Below are positions 13,406-24,755 of a stretch of DNA of 64,000 bases, piece after piece. Positions within the stretch are counted from its first letter, which is position 1. Each line of letters begins with the position of its first letter. Below the pieces are notes generated by a model that saw nothing but the letters and a program-made list of their open reading frames with translations, had not been told where the DNA came from and made no database searches. Made by a program: the position numbers and the translations under genes. The stretch comes from Rhabdornis inornatus (lineage: Eukaryota; Chordata; Aves; Passeriformes; Rhabdornithidae). The DNA lies in contig VWZS01008827.1 of the NCBI GenBank assembly GCA_013397075.1, positions 73,326 through 137,325 of the forward strand, given 5' to 3'.

Positions 13406-16400
13406 CTGCAGGGGGGACATGGGGGAAATAGAGGGGAAAGAGACATGAAATCCTCCCAGCTGCAGCTCTGAGTGTTAAATAACACACCCATCTCGTGACT
13501 GGCAGGGGAACATCGCTGTGGCAAATGTGACTCCTTCAACACTCACTCTGCTCCGTGAACCCAGCAGCTCCAGCAGCACCAAAACTGCACAGAAATCCCA
13601 CATTGTGTACTGCATGGGCTCAGAGCATGCACAGGATGCCCATGAAGCACCAGCAGAAGGGCAATTCTTGAGATGGGGACACACTGACTGGAAAACTGCT
13701 GGGAAAAAGCCCCCAAAAAACCCACGAAAGGCAGTGACACCAGAACCTGCTGTGCCCACTTACACCAGGGAAAAGAGGCCTGATCCCCACCCATACAAAC
13801 ACTCGAGGCCCCCTGTATCCCAAAGTATTCCCTCAGTCATACAAAGCAGCAAAGCAACAGTTTGGTTTTGGTTTGATTTTTTTTTCCAGTGCAAACTACA
13901 AATCCTGGATTTCTGCTCACACAGTTCATGGAGCCCCAAACACAGCGTGCACTCTCCCTGTTCTCTCAGGAACTGTGCTCAGGAGCCATTAAACCCACGG
14001 ACATGCTTTATGGGATTCCCTGGAGAAAGAGCAGCAAACCTGGGATCTCAGCAGAACTTTCCAGAACAGGCACAGCCAGCACTGCTGGTCCTGCTGCTGA
14101 TGGCACTGGGGGAAAACTGAACAACTCCAACACATTCTCAGTACCCAGAGCACTGAACACCCCAATAAAATACCCCAATAACTGAAATACTCCATGTGCT
14201 TTGCATACATCCAAATGATCTGCAAGCAGGAGGAAAACCTGAAGACTAAGCTGACAGCAACTCACTAACTTCCTATTCCCCAAATATTTTGATAACATTC
14301 CAGCTGCACAAAACCACAGAAGTTTGTTTGTTGTTTTAAGGCAGGACTATCAGAGCAATAAAGGCACTACAGGTGTGAAGAGCAAAGTGTTTTCCCCCAC
14401 TATGTAACACACAACAAGCAAAATTAATTCTTAAAGGCACGGGATAGTCTGAATTAATCTTTATTAAAAATAGCTTATGACTTGAGGTACCTAAATGCAG
14501 CCCCACAGAGGGTTCTGAGGATGAAATTGGGGCGGTGGAGCCCTGAGAAGCTCCTGCAGAGCAGCCCCAGGATGTTTCACTGTTGCAGCTTGGTGGCTGC
14601 AGAGCTTGGTCCTGAAAGGCAGCTCTGTTCCCTCCCTGCTCCTCATAGTAGCCCTGAACAACACTCAACTACTACAAACAACTTCCAAGAACAATTTACT
14701 AACGGTGGGAAGACCAAAATAAAAAATCTGAGTCCTATCTTTGATCAAACTTTGTCAGGTTTGCCCCACGAGCCAAGCGTGGGGTTAATATTCAGAGGAG
14801 AATGACTCTAAAAACTGCAGAGATCAGGTTGTTTTAATTGCACCTCCAACTTAATTTGGTGCTGCACACACACAGCCCCCAGGGCCACTCTGCAGGGCTT
14901 TTTATACACTCACAACTCACATACCAGGGACATCCAACAGGACTCACTCCTCCAGCTTTCAAAGAGTCTGGAAATCACCACCTTTCCCCTACTTGAAAAA
15001 ACACTGAAAACACAATATGACTAAATCTTGACTGATTTTAAGACTACAGTTCAGTTTAATGGCATTTTCCTCTTAATTTCCCTTTAGCAAACAATATCAA
15101 AATGATTCAGTAACATCACATTAAGCACTCAAGCTCCTTTATGCAAAAAAAAGAACAAAAAAATTAAGTAATTAATGCTAAGAAATTAATTTATCATCAA
15201 ACGGAGGTGTGCACTAACTGCAGCAATGAAATCTGAGTGGCCCCTGGAAAGGAAGTTACAAGTTATCTCAGGGCAGACTGTAAAAAAAAAACAAACAAAC
15301 AAAGGAAGATACTATGAATCCCCACCAAAAAATTTCCAGTATCTACAGATTGCGACAAGCCCGTTTCCAGTGAGAAGCAAGGTACAAAGTTGCATTGCCA
15401 CAGCCTTTGCTGCTTCAAAAGGCCGCAGGTCCCCCTGTCCACAGACACTAATTAATTTCTGGGTTCATAAAAGGTGTTATTGTAAAAATCAGGAGGGTCC
15501 AGAAAATCTCAGTCAATGGATTAAGGAGAGGCTGCTCCCAGCCGCTTCCTCTTTGGGCTGCTCCAAACACGAGCGGAAAACTTGGCAAAGGCGACATTTT
15601 GAAAGGGAGCAAAGGGGAAGGGAGCATTGTGGGTAGTTCAAGTTTAGTTCCAAGCCGTGTTTTTATGGGAATGCCGCGTTCGAGGCAGCGGGACAGCTGA
15701 ATCCTGTCATTCAAAGCTCGTGGAGCCCCGGGAATAGTGCAGTCACCTACACAGGCACGGCAACCCCGCAGCTGCTCAGGGCCTCCAGAGCCTCTTTCAT
15801 TCCCAAACTCTTCCTAAAAACAGAGGATCAGCTTTTCCCAGGTGAAAGCGTTCGCTGGGCAGAACCCCGGATTTGCAAACAAAGGTTTCCACGCCACTAC
15901 ACCACGCTCAGGACAGGCGGTTCTGCTTCGCCCTGCATGAAAACACGGCGTGGAAATGAACCGCTCCAGAATTCTGCAGGCAGAATACTTCAGAGATTAT
16001 GGGACGTTCCACAAACAACAAAAAACTTCGGAGGAATCTCCCTGCAAGTCTGAAGCACCGGTGGTGACAACACTGAATAAAGGAGCTCTAATCCACACAG
16101 AGCCCGGCTCCACAGCCAGGTCCTCACGGCTCTGATTTCATATTCCCCTCAAAATCACGGATTATTACAGAATTAACACGGCGTAAAACGCCCGTTTCAA
16201 AAAAGTTCAGCCCCAAAGCAGAGGAGTTTGGGTTGGGTGGGTTTTTTTTTGAAAGTTCCACTGGAAATGAAAGCAGAGCCATTGTTTGAGAGCTGTGTGG
16301 CCTAGCAGAACTTTTAACGTTATCCCTGTGTTTTCCTGAAAACCTGGGCAGACGCAGCGCCGAATTCCTGACCCATCGGATTCCCAAAACCAGCCCTAAA

Positions 16401-17311
16401 ACCCAACCGGACCCACGGTCCCCCTTACCCCTTCATCCCTCTTAATAAAAGAAATTCCTTACCCATGATCTGCCTAATAAAATCTCTGCTCCGAACAAAG
16501 TTATTAAACATTGACCAAAGCAAATAACAACAACAACAACAAAAAATCAGAGCATTTCTCAGGTTGGGTCGAGACGCTCTTAAAATTCCAAGTTTGCGGC
16601 TCACAGGGGCCGAGGCTGTTGTTATGTGAGCACGAGATAAAAACAAGGGGGGAAAAAACCCCACACAAACACAAAACCCCCAGGGTCACCCAGCACATCT
16701 GAAAGGATTGTCTGCCTTTCTCCTCCCTCCCCCTGCGAGCCCCGACCCCCTCCTCTTCCAGGGACCCCCAGAGCCGCCGAACCCCCCCAAAAACCGAGGG
16801 GGAAGGAACCCAATCACCCCCCGGAGCCCTAGGGGCAACAAAGCGCGGCCTCGGCCGGAGAGACAGAGCGCCCCGGGATTGAGCCCCCGGGAGAAGCGGG
16901 AGCTCCCCGGGATAGAACCCACCCGGGAGAAAGGGGAGACCCTCCCCAGGAGAAGGGGGAGCCCCCCAGAGCAGTGGGGAGCCCCCGGCGGGCCGGGCCC
17001 GGGGCAAGGCGGGTGAGGGCTGCGATGGGCCCGCACCCCCCCCAACAATAACCCCTGTCCCCGTTACCGGAGCGCCCGCGGGGCCGCGCTGGGAGCCCGG
17101 GGGTCCCCCCGCGCCCCCTCCCCGCTAACAATGGGCCCAGGCCGCGGCCCCGACACGGAGCCGGGCGGGAGCGCCGGCGCAGCGCCCCCGCCGCCGCTCG
17201 CCTTCGGGGCGGCCTGGGGCCTCTCCTCCCGCTCCCCCCGCCAATATGCGCCCACGGGCGGGTCCGCGGGGGTCCGCGGCGCGGCGGGGCCGGCCCCGGG
17301 CCGGTACTCAC
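13406..17311 (-). other. PUM1: PUM1 intron 1
   Basis: Lies between the inferred donor GTGAGT at 17306-17311 and acceptor CCCTGCAG at 13406 onward. No coding sequence is visible. It holds a ZNF143-like site near 15624, AAC/A-rich simple sequence near 16520-16545, and at its right end the GC-rich downstream shoulder of the CpG island (about 16690-17310). I see no CR1 copy in it, in contrast to intron 2. Confidence 0.7.
15624..15637 (-). promoter_or_regulatory. ZNF143-like site in PUM1 intron 1
   Basis: The minus strand reads ACTACCCACAATGC, matching the core of the ZNF143/SBS motif (CCCACAATGC with upstream ACTA). It lies about 1.7 kb inside the transcript from exon 1. ZNF143 sites cluster at promoters of housekeeping genes, so it may belong to an alternative or downstream promoter element. 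Function is inferred from the motif only. Confidence 0.45.
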
Positions 17312-17425
17312 GGGCGGAGCGCTCGGATGCAGACGGATGCCGGGCCCCCCCCGGCCGCTCGCCGCTGCCTCTCCCCGGCCGCTCACTCCGACAACATGGC
17401 GGCGCGGCGGGGCCGCGGCCGCGCT
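17312..17425 (-). other. PUM1: PUM1 non-coding exon 1 (5' UTR), right end approximate
   Basis: On the minus strand a consensus splice donor GTGAGT (plus 17306-17311) follows GC-rich sequence reading towards PUM1 exon 2. The first coding exon has its own acceptor 11 nt before the ATG, so an upstream non-coding exon is required; this is the only strong donor in the CpG island. The exon contains a minimal upstream ORF, ATG TTG TCG GAG TGA (17383-17397, four codons). The transcription start cannot be read from sequence; the right edge is placed just past the YY1-type motif GCCGCCATGTTG, which usually lies within the first few tens of transcribed bases. Confidence 0.65.
17392..17403. promoter_or_regulatory. 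YY1 motif; reads as a TISU start element on the plus strand
   Basis: The plus strand reads CAACATGGCGGC, a perfect fit to the YY1 consensus (AANATGGCGGC) and to the TISU element (SAASATGGCGGC). On the PUM1 strand this is GCCGCCATGTTG, the common orientation of YY1 just downstream of a transcription start, and it supplies the ATG of a four-codon upstream ORF. Confidence 0.65.
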
Positions 17426-17459
17426 GCACCACGGGAAGGCGAGGCCGCTCCAGCGCCGC

Positions 17460-17770
17460 CGGGACGGGGCGGGATGGACCGGGGAGGGTCGGGATGGGGT
17501 GGGCCGGGGGGNGATGGACCGGGATGGGATGGACCGGGATGGACCAGGATGGACCGGGGAGGATCGGGCCGGGATGGACCGGAGAGGACCAGGATGGGAT
17601 CGACCGGGATGGACCGGAGAGGATCGGGATGGGATGGACCGGGAAGGGACGGGATGGACCGGACCGGTCGGGATGGGGTGGATCGGGATGTCCCGGGAAG
17701 GAACGGGATGGGGTGGATCAGCATGGACCAGGGAAGGGAAGGGACGGGACGGGATGGACTGGACCGGACC
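17460..17770. repeat. GGGATGGACC-type minisatellite
   Basis: About 300 bp of degenerate 5/10-bp repeats (GGGATGGACC, GGGACGGGAT, GAGGATCGGG) immediately upstream of PUM1 exon 1. One base (17512) is N in the assembly. The repeat opens long GC-rich frames on both strands, which are not genes. Confidence 0.85.
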
Positions 17771-17929
17771 GGGACGTACCCGGGCTAGCCCGACCCTGCC
17801 GCACTGCCCAGGCTGGGGTCAGCCCTGCCAGCGTCCGGTCCGGGGGTGCGGGCACAGCCCCGTGTTCAGCCCCGCGCTGCCGCTGGCACCGCCACCAGCG
17901 CCCGCTGGGCTGGCGGGGATGTGGCTGAG

Positions 17930-18260
17930 CCCCCCCAGCCTGGGCACCCTGATTTCCCCCCTAGTCCCGGCATCCTGAACGCTGTCTGGACACCCCCCAG
18001 TTCCCCAGCCCGAGTCCCCGCAGCCTTGGCACTCCCAGCACGTGCACACCAAGCCCCTCCCAGCCGGGACACCCTGAGCCCCCCAGGCTGGGCACCCTGG
18101 ACACCCCAAACCTCCCAACCTGTCCACCCTGAACCCCTCAAGCCTGGGCACCCCGAGTGCTCCCCGTCCGAGCCCCCCACAGCCTGGGTATCCTGAGTCC
18201 CCCAGCCTGCGCACCCTGAGCCCCCCCAGCCTTGGCACCCCCAGCCTGGTCCCCCGAGCC
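17930..18260. repeat. Degenerate GC-rich minisatellite (CCCAGCCTGGGCACCCTGA type)
   Basis: A unit of roughly 24-30 bp containing CCCCCAGCCTGGGCACCCTG recurs about ten times with substitutions and small indels. It lies in the PUM1 upstream CpG island. Confidence 0.7.
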
Positions 18261-18417
18261 CCCAACAGCGGGGATCCCCCTCCTGCCCAGAACCGCACCG
18301 GGGGCACGGAGCGCCGGCTGCAGAGCGGCGCCTCCTCACCCTCCAGCAGCAGCCAAACCCCATTTTGGGGTGGTTCTCCCTTCGTGCCCCCTGCCCACAG
18401 AGCCGGGGTGCGGGGGA

Positions 18418-18436
18418 ACTACAGTCCCCGGCGTGC
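18418..18436 (+). promoter_or_regulatory. ZNF143/SBS-like promoter element
   Basis: ACTACAGTCCCCGGCGTGC differs at three bases from the SBS consensus ACTACANNTCCCAGCATGC, each change towards C/G. It lies about 1 kb upstream of PUM1 exon 1, within the CpG island. Confidence 0.45.
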
Positions 18437-18484
18437 GGCGCTGGGCGCGGAGCGCGGGCAGGGAGCGGCGCTGGACGCCGGGAG

Positions 18485-18562
18485 CGGTAGTTCTGCTCGG
18501 TAGTTCTGCTCGGTAGTTCTGCTCGGTAGTTCTGCCCGGTAGTTCTGCCCGGTAGCTCTGCC
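18485..18562. repeat. 13-bp tandem repeat, six copies
   Basis: CGGTAGTTCTGCT is repeated six times with no indels; three late substitutions (CTC to CCC, GTT to GCT) mark the right-hand copies. The opposite strand of each unit carries GAACTAC, like the start of the nearby ZNF143-like site. Confidence 0.9.
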
Positions 18563-19336
18563 CCGGCTCCTCCATGTTAAAGGGGCAGCCCCGGGCACGT
18601 CTTTGTGCCCCTCCTGCCCCCGGGCTGCGCTCCCGCGGCCTTTGGGGGAGCTTGAGCGCTTGGTGCGCTCGTGGAATATTTTCTCTCCGTCTTGGCAGGG
18701 AACAGGAGGGAAGTGCCGGCGCTGGAGAGAGCTCGGGACGTGCCCTCACTTGAACGGACAGAGAACCAGCAGCTGTTCCCAAGGGCTCGGGCCGGCCGTG
18801 GGGCATGGAGCCCGCAGCACCGACGGGTCCCCGCAGCCGCAGCTTTTGTGGGTTATGAGGGTACAAGAAGTCACTTCCAGCCCGGATTCTCAGTCATCAA
18901 AACACATGCAAAGCTGGATCCAGCCGTGCCTTGCATCCATTTTCTGCTCGATGGGCTGCCGGGGTGATTGGTGGGTGTTTCCATTGCCTCGTTGCCTCTT
19001 CCAGCATGCATTCCTTTAGCCCCGACCCCAAAAACCTGGGGAAACAGGGCTTGAAGGGTTGGTGCAGAGTGCCCAGGCTGGGTGTGTGACACTGGACAGT
19101 CAAGATAAACAGCGAGCAAAGGTTTTTCCTGCTGAGGGTGAGTTTGGAGCTCAGTCTTGTACAGGCACTCAGAGGTGTCTTTGACCAGCAGCAGCCTGGC
19201 TTGTGTGACATGGCCAAACTCTGCTGGGAAAAACTCAGCTCTGCTGGGCTCAGTTCTGCTGTGACACTGGGCACGGACCCATGAGTGGCTGAGAGGTGGA
19301 CACAGCTCTTCTGGGTCATTCCTGTGCCTCCTGTGT

Positions 19337-19742
19337 CCTGAATTCCCTGGAGAGGGGAAGGGGCTGGAGAGGGAGTCCTGTGAGGATCAGCTGAGGGAGC
19401 TGGGAAGGGGCTCAGCCTGGAGAAAAGGAGGCTCAGGGGGGCCCTTGTGGCTCCTGACAGGAGGGGACAGCCGGGGGGGTCAGGCTCTGCTCCCAGGGAA
19501 AAAACACGAGAGGAAATAGACTCAGGTTGTGCCAGGGGAGGTTTGAGTTGGATATCAGGAAAAATTTAGATATCGGGCATTGGCACAGGTGGTGAAGCCA
19601 CGACCCCTGAAAGTGTTCAAAAAATGTGTAGATGTGGTGTTTGAGGATGTGGTTTAGTGGTGAACACGGCAGTGCTGGGTTAATGGTTGGACTGTATGAT
19701 CTTAGAGGTCTTTTCCAACCTAAGTAATTCCATGATTCTGTG
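19337..19742 (+). mobile_element. CR1 LINE 3' fragment
   Basis: Forward CR1, about 400 bp, of a subfamily different from the common one: AAGGGGCTCAGCCTGGAGAA, then GGTTTGAGTTGGATATCAGG, ending in GGTTGGACTGTATGATCTTA and the terminal CCATGATTCTGTG. The terminal end is intact; the 5' end is truncated. Confidence 0.9.
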
Positions 19743-22064
19743 GGGGCCCGTGCAGTGTCCCCAAAATGCCAACGGTGTGGGCAAGGCCAGCTTCTCTCTG
19801 TGGTGGAAATGTGAATGGTAGAACTGTGTCATCTGGGCACTGGACCAAGTAAATCTGTCTGCACGTCCTTCTCTGGTTCCACCCATCTCCTGGGCACCAG
19901 CGATGGCTCCTGGGTGACAAAGATTTGGGCTGCAAAGCCTGAGAGGTCAGGAGTTCTCTCCCACACCATGTTGTCACTGGGGACAGAGGGCTGGGGTGTC
20001 CCTGCACTTCTGCTGGCCACTTTTGGGGTGCTGTGCCTGCGAACTGCCACCTTCACACCGCAGCTGGCTGTCCCTGAGCTGTCCTGCTGGCGGTCCCCAG
20101 GCAGTGCTGCCCCTCTGCTGTGAGGCAGAGATAGGAGCTCTGCCAGATGGGCTCAGCACACACACAGGCTGCTTGCTGACACTGGAAACGTGCTTTCTGT
20201 TAATTATACCCGGGATAATTACAGTTATGCCAGTGTAATGAGAGGGGGAGGGAAAGAGTCCTGCTGGGGATGAAGTGTGAGTGGTTCAAACCCTCCTTTG
20301 CCAGTGAATTTTGCTGGATTTAGGGAGAAATGGTGAGTGGAGACACATCCTGTGGCTGTGAGGCTGAGGGGGAGTTTGGGTCTCATCTCCAGCACTTCCA
20401 TCCCTCCCACAGCCTCCCCTGCCTCCCACCATGCCATCCTCTCTTCTGCCTCAGACCTTCCCCGATCTCCCAGCTTGTTGCCATCCATGAAAAAGTCTCC
20501 CACTGGGAGAACATGCTGCTCCAAAAACTTCAGAGTCAGAGTGAGAGGAACAGGCAGTGAAACAGCTTCCACCTCCACAGGAAAAACCTTCTGGGGGTGG
20601 AAATGTCCTTCTGATCTTCCTTGCACCATTGGCCACCAAGAGCTGCCCCAGCTGCCTGGCCCTGGCTGACCCCATACCAGTCCTGACAGAAGTTATCCTG
20701 GGATACATCTTCATCTGCAAAGGGAAAAAGGGACCTCCAGGAGGTGACTGATGTCCTCCCACCTCCCAATGACTCCCTAGAAGGGCCTTTCTCCCTCTGT
20801 TCCCCACAGAAGGGGCTTCAACCCACGGTGCTCTTCATAGAGGATCAAAATTCCACATCCCAACCAAATGCCCAGACCCAGACCCTCCCTCCCTGCTCTG
20901 CCCAGACACTGCTCCTGGTGGCATGATGCCCAACACCACAGAATCTTCTCTTTGAAGGAGTCTAAGAGCAAACAAACCCAGCTCTGCTGCCGTGATTCAT
21001 CCTCCTGGGAGCAGAGCTTCCCACAGCTCCACAAGGGAGACACCTGCATGGGACCGGGGGTTCACCTGGGAAAAAAAAAGATTGGGGGGCTCCTAAAAGT
21101 GGCTTCAGTGCTGCCCCAGGGAGGCCTGGCTGTCCCCAGCCTTGAGACATCCAGTGCTTTTATTTCAATGACTATTTGATGCCTGCAATTAAAAGCTGAA
21201 TTGAAGGAAAGAGGATCTCCCTCTATGTAGGGCACCAACTTTTCCTTGGCCACCAGAAAAAAAAAACTGACTGACTCAATTTTTCCCAAACCAAGCCAAA
21301 AACTGCTGAGGTCTTTATGCAGAATATTTTCAGAGTGTGCTGGCTTGACCAAAAAATCCTTGAAGAGCCAAGTGCATCATTGATTTACATCACTGGGGCA
21401 GTGTTTCGTCAAACCCCAGCGCCTTGAGACACAAAACAATGACCAGCCCTGAGCTGGGCTGCTCCTGAGCACATCCACTGCTCCAGCAGCTGCTCCAGAC
21501 ACCTGAAATCAGGGACCTTCCCACTGTCACCTTCATGGAAACGCTTCCTGAGCTGGCCCTGTCATCAGCAGCAGCCAGGGAACGTCCCTGGGTTCTGCAG
21601 CAGCTCTGAGCCATCAGATAAACCCCTGCTTTCCACCCACAGGTTTCTTTCCATGCTCGCGTTGAGGCACCCAGAGCAGATGTTTTTTTTTTTCAGGAGT
21701 CCCAGCCAAGTGTCTGAAAGCGGCTGCTGAAATGTTGTGGTTATGGGAAGCTGCAGGGAATTCTGGCTGTGGACCCACCTGGCAGCAGCAGGGTCTGAGA
21801 GCTTCATGTTGGCTGCAGAGCTGTTTTTTCTTGTGGAAACACAGCCCCCCAAAATTAAAGTTTTTAAGCAGCTCCCAGCCACCAGCTGGGCTTAGGGCTG
21901 TGCTGAGCCGTGCATGGAGTCCTCAGTCCTGGTGCAAGGACAAAGCTGCTGTGGGGGGTGTCCTGAGGGTGCTCAAATCCCACTATTTCCTCTCTGTGTT
22001 CAGGGAAGCTGCTGCCACATCCCATAGTTAGGAAAGAGCCATGCCAAGCCTCTGCTTCCAAGGG

Positions 22065-22547
22065 GAATGGGCTTCCAGCACAGGATGGGCAGGGAGCTGC
22101 TGGAGACATTCCAGAGCAGGACACCAGGATGGACAGAGGGGTGGAGCAGCTCTGCTGGGAGAGCTGGGATTGTTCAGCCTGGAAGAGAAGCATTGGAGTG
22201 AACAAATTGTGACCTTCCAGTGCCTGAAGGAGCTACAAGTGGAGAGAGATTATTAATGAGGGCTTGGAGGGACAGGACACAGGGAATGGCTTCCACTGCC
22301 AGAGGGCAGGGCTGGATGGGATCTTGGGAAGGAATTGTTCCCTGGCAGGATGGGCAGGGGCTGGCATGGAATTGCCAGAGCAGCTGTGGCTGCCCCTGGA
22401 TCCCTGGCAGTGTCCAAGGCCAGGTTGGACATTGGGGCTGGGAGCAGCCTGGGACAGTGGGAGGTGTCCCTGCCATGGCAGGGGGCTGGATTTAGATGAC
22501 CTTTCAGGTCCCTTCCCACCCAAACCATTCCATGGTTCTATGATCCC
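22065..22547 (+). mobile_element. CR1 LINE 3' fragment
   Basis: Forward CR1 with an intact 3' end: body from GAGCTGGGATTGTTCAGCCT, then the common terminal module, GACCTTTCAGGTCCCTTCCC and CATTCCATGGTTCTATGATC. Confidence 0.9.
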
Positions 22548-23784
22548 AGTGATGTCCTCTGCTGTCCCTCCTCCAGTTTGTCACAGCTCACAGAGCTGCT
22601 GCAGGAGAAGACAGCCAGAGGCTGGCAGTGAGAAATGCCCTGGAGAAGTGGAGATAAACCCAGGATGGATTTATGGGATCCATAATAGTTTAAATCCAGG
22701 ATAAGAGACACATGGGACTTCTCACTCTGTGGGGTCAAGAAGGCATTTTCCCCAGGGCCCAGGCAGCAAGGAATGTTTTGGTCAGGTAAATGTTTGGTAG
22801 ACAAAGGTTTTTGGTTTTGGCAGGCACAGGGGGTCAAGTGTCATTGGAAGAGTGCCCCTCTGCCACCCCCTGCCACACTAAAAGTGGGAATGGGATTGAG
22901 AAACCTGCAGCCACACAAACACCCGACAGAGCTCTAAACCAGGAAAAAGGAAATTCGTGTTTGGTTTAAAAACCACCTGGGTTTTCCCCCCTGGTCCTCA
23001 CTGCCAAGACATGTCACAGCTCTGCTCACATTCCCACCTTTGCAGCAGCCCTTTGAACCGGCTGCCAAACCCTGCAGGGGTCATGTGGAGAGAAAACAGG
23101 AGCGGGGAGAGAGGCTGAAGGGTTTGAAGATGAGCAGCTGGGCTGCCAGAGCAGCTCCCCTGCCCACAGGTGAGGGTTGAGCTGTGGGGACAGCAGCTGG
23201 ATGGAGCACAGACCTGGGAGCTGCTGGGGTCTGCAAATTCCCGTGGCTTCCCAAAGCAGCTCCAGGCAGGAGAGTTCAGGTGGTGGCACCTTCATCCCAG
23301 GGTCAGGGGAGGTGGCTGTGGTGTCCCCACTGGGTGACACTGCTGACCCCATGGTTGAGATCCAGCTGGAAGGAGCTGCAGGATCCATGGCCAGCGTTCC
23401 CAGGGCCTGGTGGAGCCTTGTCCCTGCTCAGGGCATGTCACCTGCAGCATCTGTCTCTCCAAACACCCCAGGCTGTCCCTCCAAACACCCCAGCCAGGGC
23501 TGTCCCTGTGTTTGGTCTCACTAGGTCATCCCAAATCCCAGCTGGACCCTTCCACCCTCACAGCTGCTCCGTGGGCCCCAGGAGGGGTGGGTGGGACACA
23601 GGGGCCCCTCTGCTGCTGATGGCCCTTCGGTGAGGGAAGCAAACGCTGCCTGGGGACATTTCCCACCCACTGGTGCCACCCTGTCTCTAAACGCTGCCGC
23701 TGGTAGGAGGGCCAGCACCTCCTCGGAGGGGCTGGTGAGTCTCTCCTCTTTGGGGATCATCCCCCACCTTGTTCCTTGCCCCAA

Positions 23785-24015
23785 ATTCTATCATTAACGC
23801 TCCAAAGCAGGAGGCTGATTAAGATTTCCAGCTCGTTTGTTATCGTTAGAGACATGGAGGCAGGATTTTCTCAACAGGCAATTACATGACTCAGCCCTTT
23901 GGAAGCCTCCTGCCCTCCTGTCCGCATGACTTCTCCTCACAGCCCCACGGCCTGATTGCATTTCTGGGGAGTGATTTCCCTCTGCCAGCTCCCTGCTTCT
24001 CATTTGCATTGCATC
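23785..24015. promoter_or_regulatory. AT-rich island with octamer site, candidate regulatory element
   Basis: About 230 bp of non-repetitive sequence lies between GC-rich intergenic DNA and a CR1 copy. It contains ATTTGCAT (24002-24009, the POU octamer in reverse), CAATTACATGACTCAG (an AP-1-like TGACTCA next to AATTA) and ATTAAGATTTCC. Enhancer function is an inference from texture and motifs only. Confidence 0.3.
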
Positions 24016-24078
24016 AGCCCTTCCTCAGGCTGGAAAATGGGAGAGGGATGCTCTGACTTCCTCCTGCCGCTCTGACAG

Positions 24079-24345
24079 GATCATGGAATCCCAGAATGGT
24101 TTGAGTCGGAAGGGATCTCAAGGTCATCCAGTGCCACCCCTGCCATGGCAGGGACACCTCCCTGCCATGTCCCAGGCTGCTCCAAGCCCCATCCAGCCTG
24201 GCCTTGTGCACTGCCAGGGATCCTCTGGGAACCTGTCTGGGAACCTGTGCCAGGGCCTCCCCACCCTCCCGGGGAAGAATTTCCTCCTAATTTTTAATCT
24301 AAATCTCTGTCAGTTTAAAACCATTCCCCTTTGTTCTTCCACTCT
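24079..24345 (-). mobile_element. CR1 LINE 3' fragment
   Basis: Reverse CR1 starting with the complement of the terminal repeat (ATCATGGAATCCCAGAATGG) and running through the common module to CTGTCAGTTTAAAACCATTC. The right end is uncertain and could reach about 24450. Confidence 0.85.
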
Positions 24346-24554
24346 CTCTCTCTCTTTGCAAAAAGTTGCTCTTCCTCCTCTTTTTTATCAGCATCTCCAG
24401 AACCAAGCTAGGCTGGAGCACGATATTGAGACCAGAGGATCCTTCCCCTGCAGACAGAGCTGTTTATTGGAATATCTTCATATATTGGAAAATATTTACC
24501 ATTAGTGGAGCACAGTCACAGAGCAGCCAAGCTCACACAGGAGCAAGGGGTGAG

Positions 24555-24755
24555 TGGGAACTCACGATGGTGCTGGGCACTGCCCAGGCTCCCCAGGGAA
24601 TGGGCACATCCCCAAACCTGCCAGAGCTCCAGGAGCGTTTGGACACTGCTCCAGGGATTCCCAGGGGGGATTGTTGGGGGCTCTGGGCACGGGCTGGGGT
24701 TGGACTGGATGATCCTGGTGGATCCTTTCAGCTCAGGATATTCTGTGCCTTTCTA
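24555..24755 (+). mobile_element. CR1 LINE 3' fragment
   Basis: Forward CR1 fragment: GGGCACTGCCCAGGCTCCCC, GGTTGGACTGGATGATCCTG and a diverged terminal end (AGGATATTCTGTG). It lies 200 bp from a copy in the opposite orientation. Confidence 0.75.

Larger units (their letters stand above)
16690..18640 (-). promoter_or_regulatory. PUM1: CpG-island promoter of PUM1
   Basis: About 2 kb of very GC-rich, CpG-dense sequence surrounds the inferred PUM1 exon 1. Elements in transcription order (high to low coordinate) are a ZNF143-like site at 18418-18436, a 13-bp array at 18485-18562, degenerate GC minisatellites at 17930-18260 and 17460-17770, and a YY1-type motif at 17393-17403. There is no TATA box, as expected for a broad housekeeping promoter. 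The transcription start is not determined. Confidence 0.7.

Noticed and set aside
17131..17928. GC-rich plus-strand frames of 180-265 codons across the PUM1 promoter
   Set aside because: Arginine/glycine/proline-rich readings of CpG-island and GGGATGGACC repeat DNA, overlapping on both strands; no homology recognised. Divergent transcription remains possible but is unproven.
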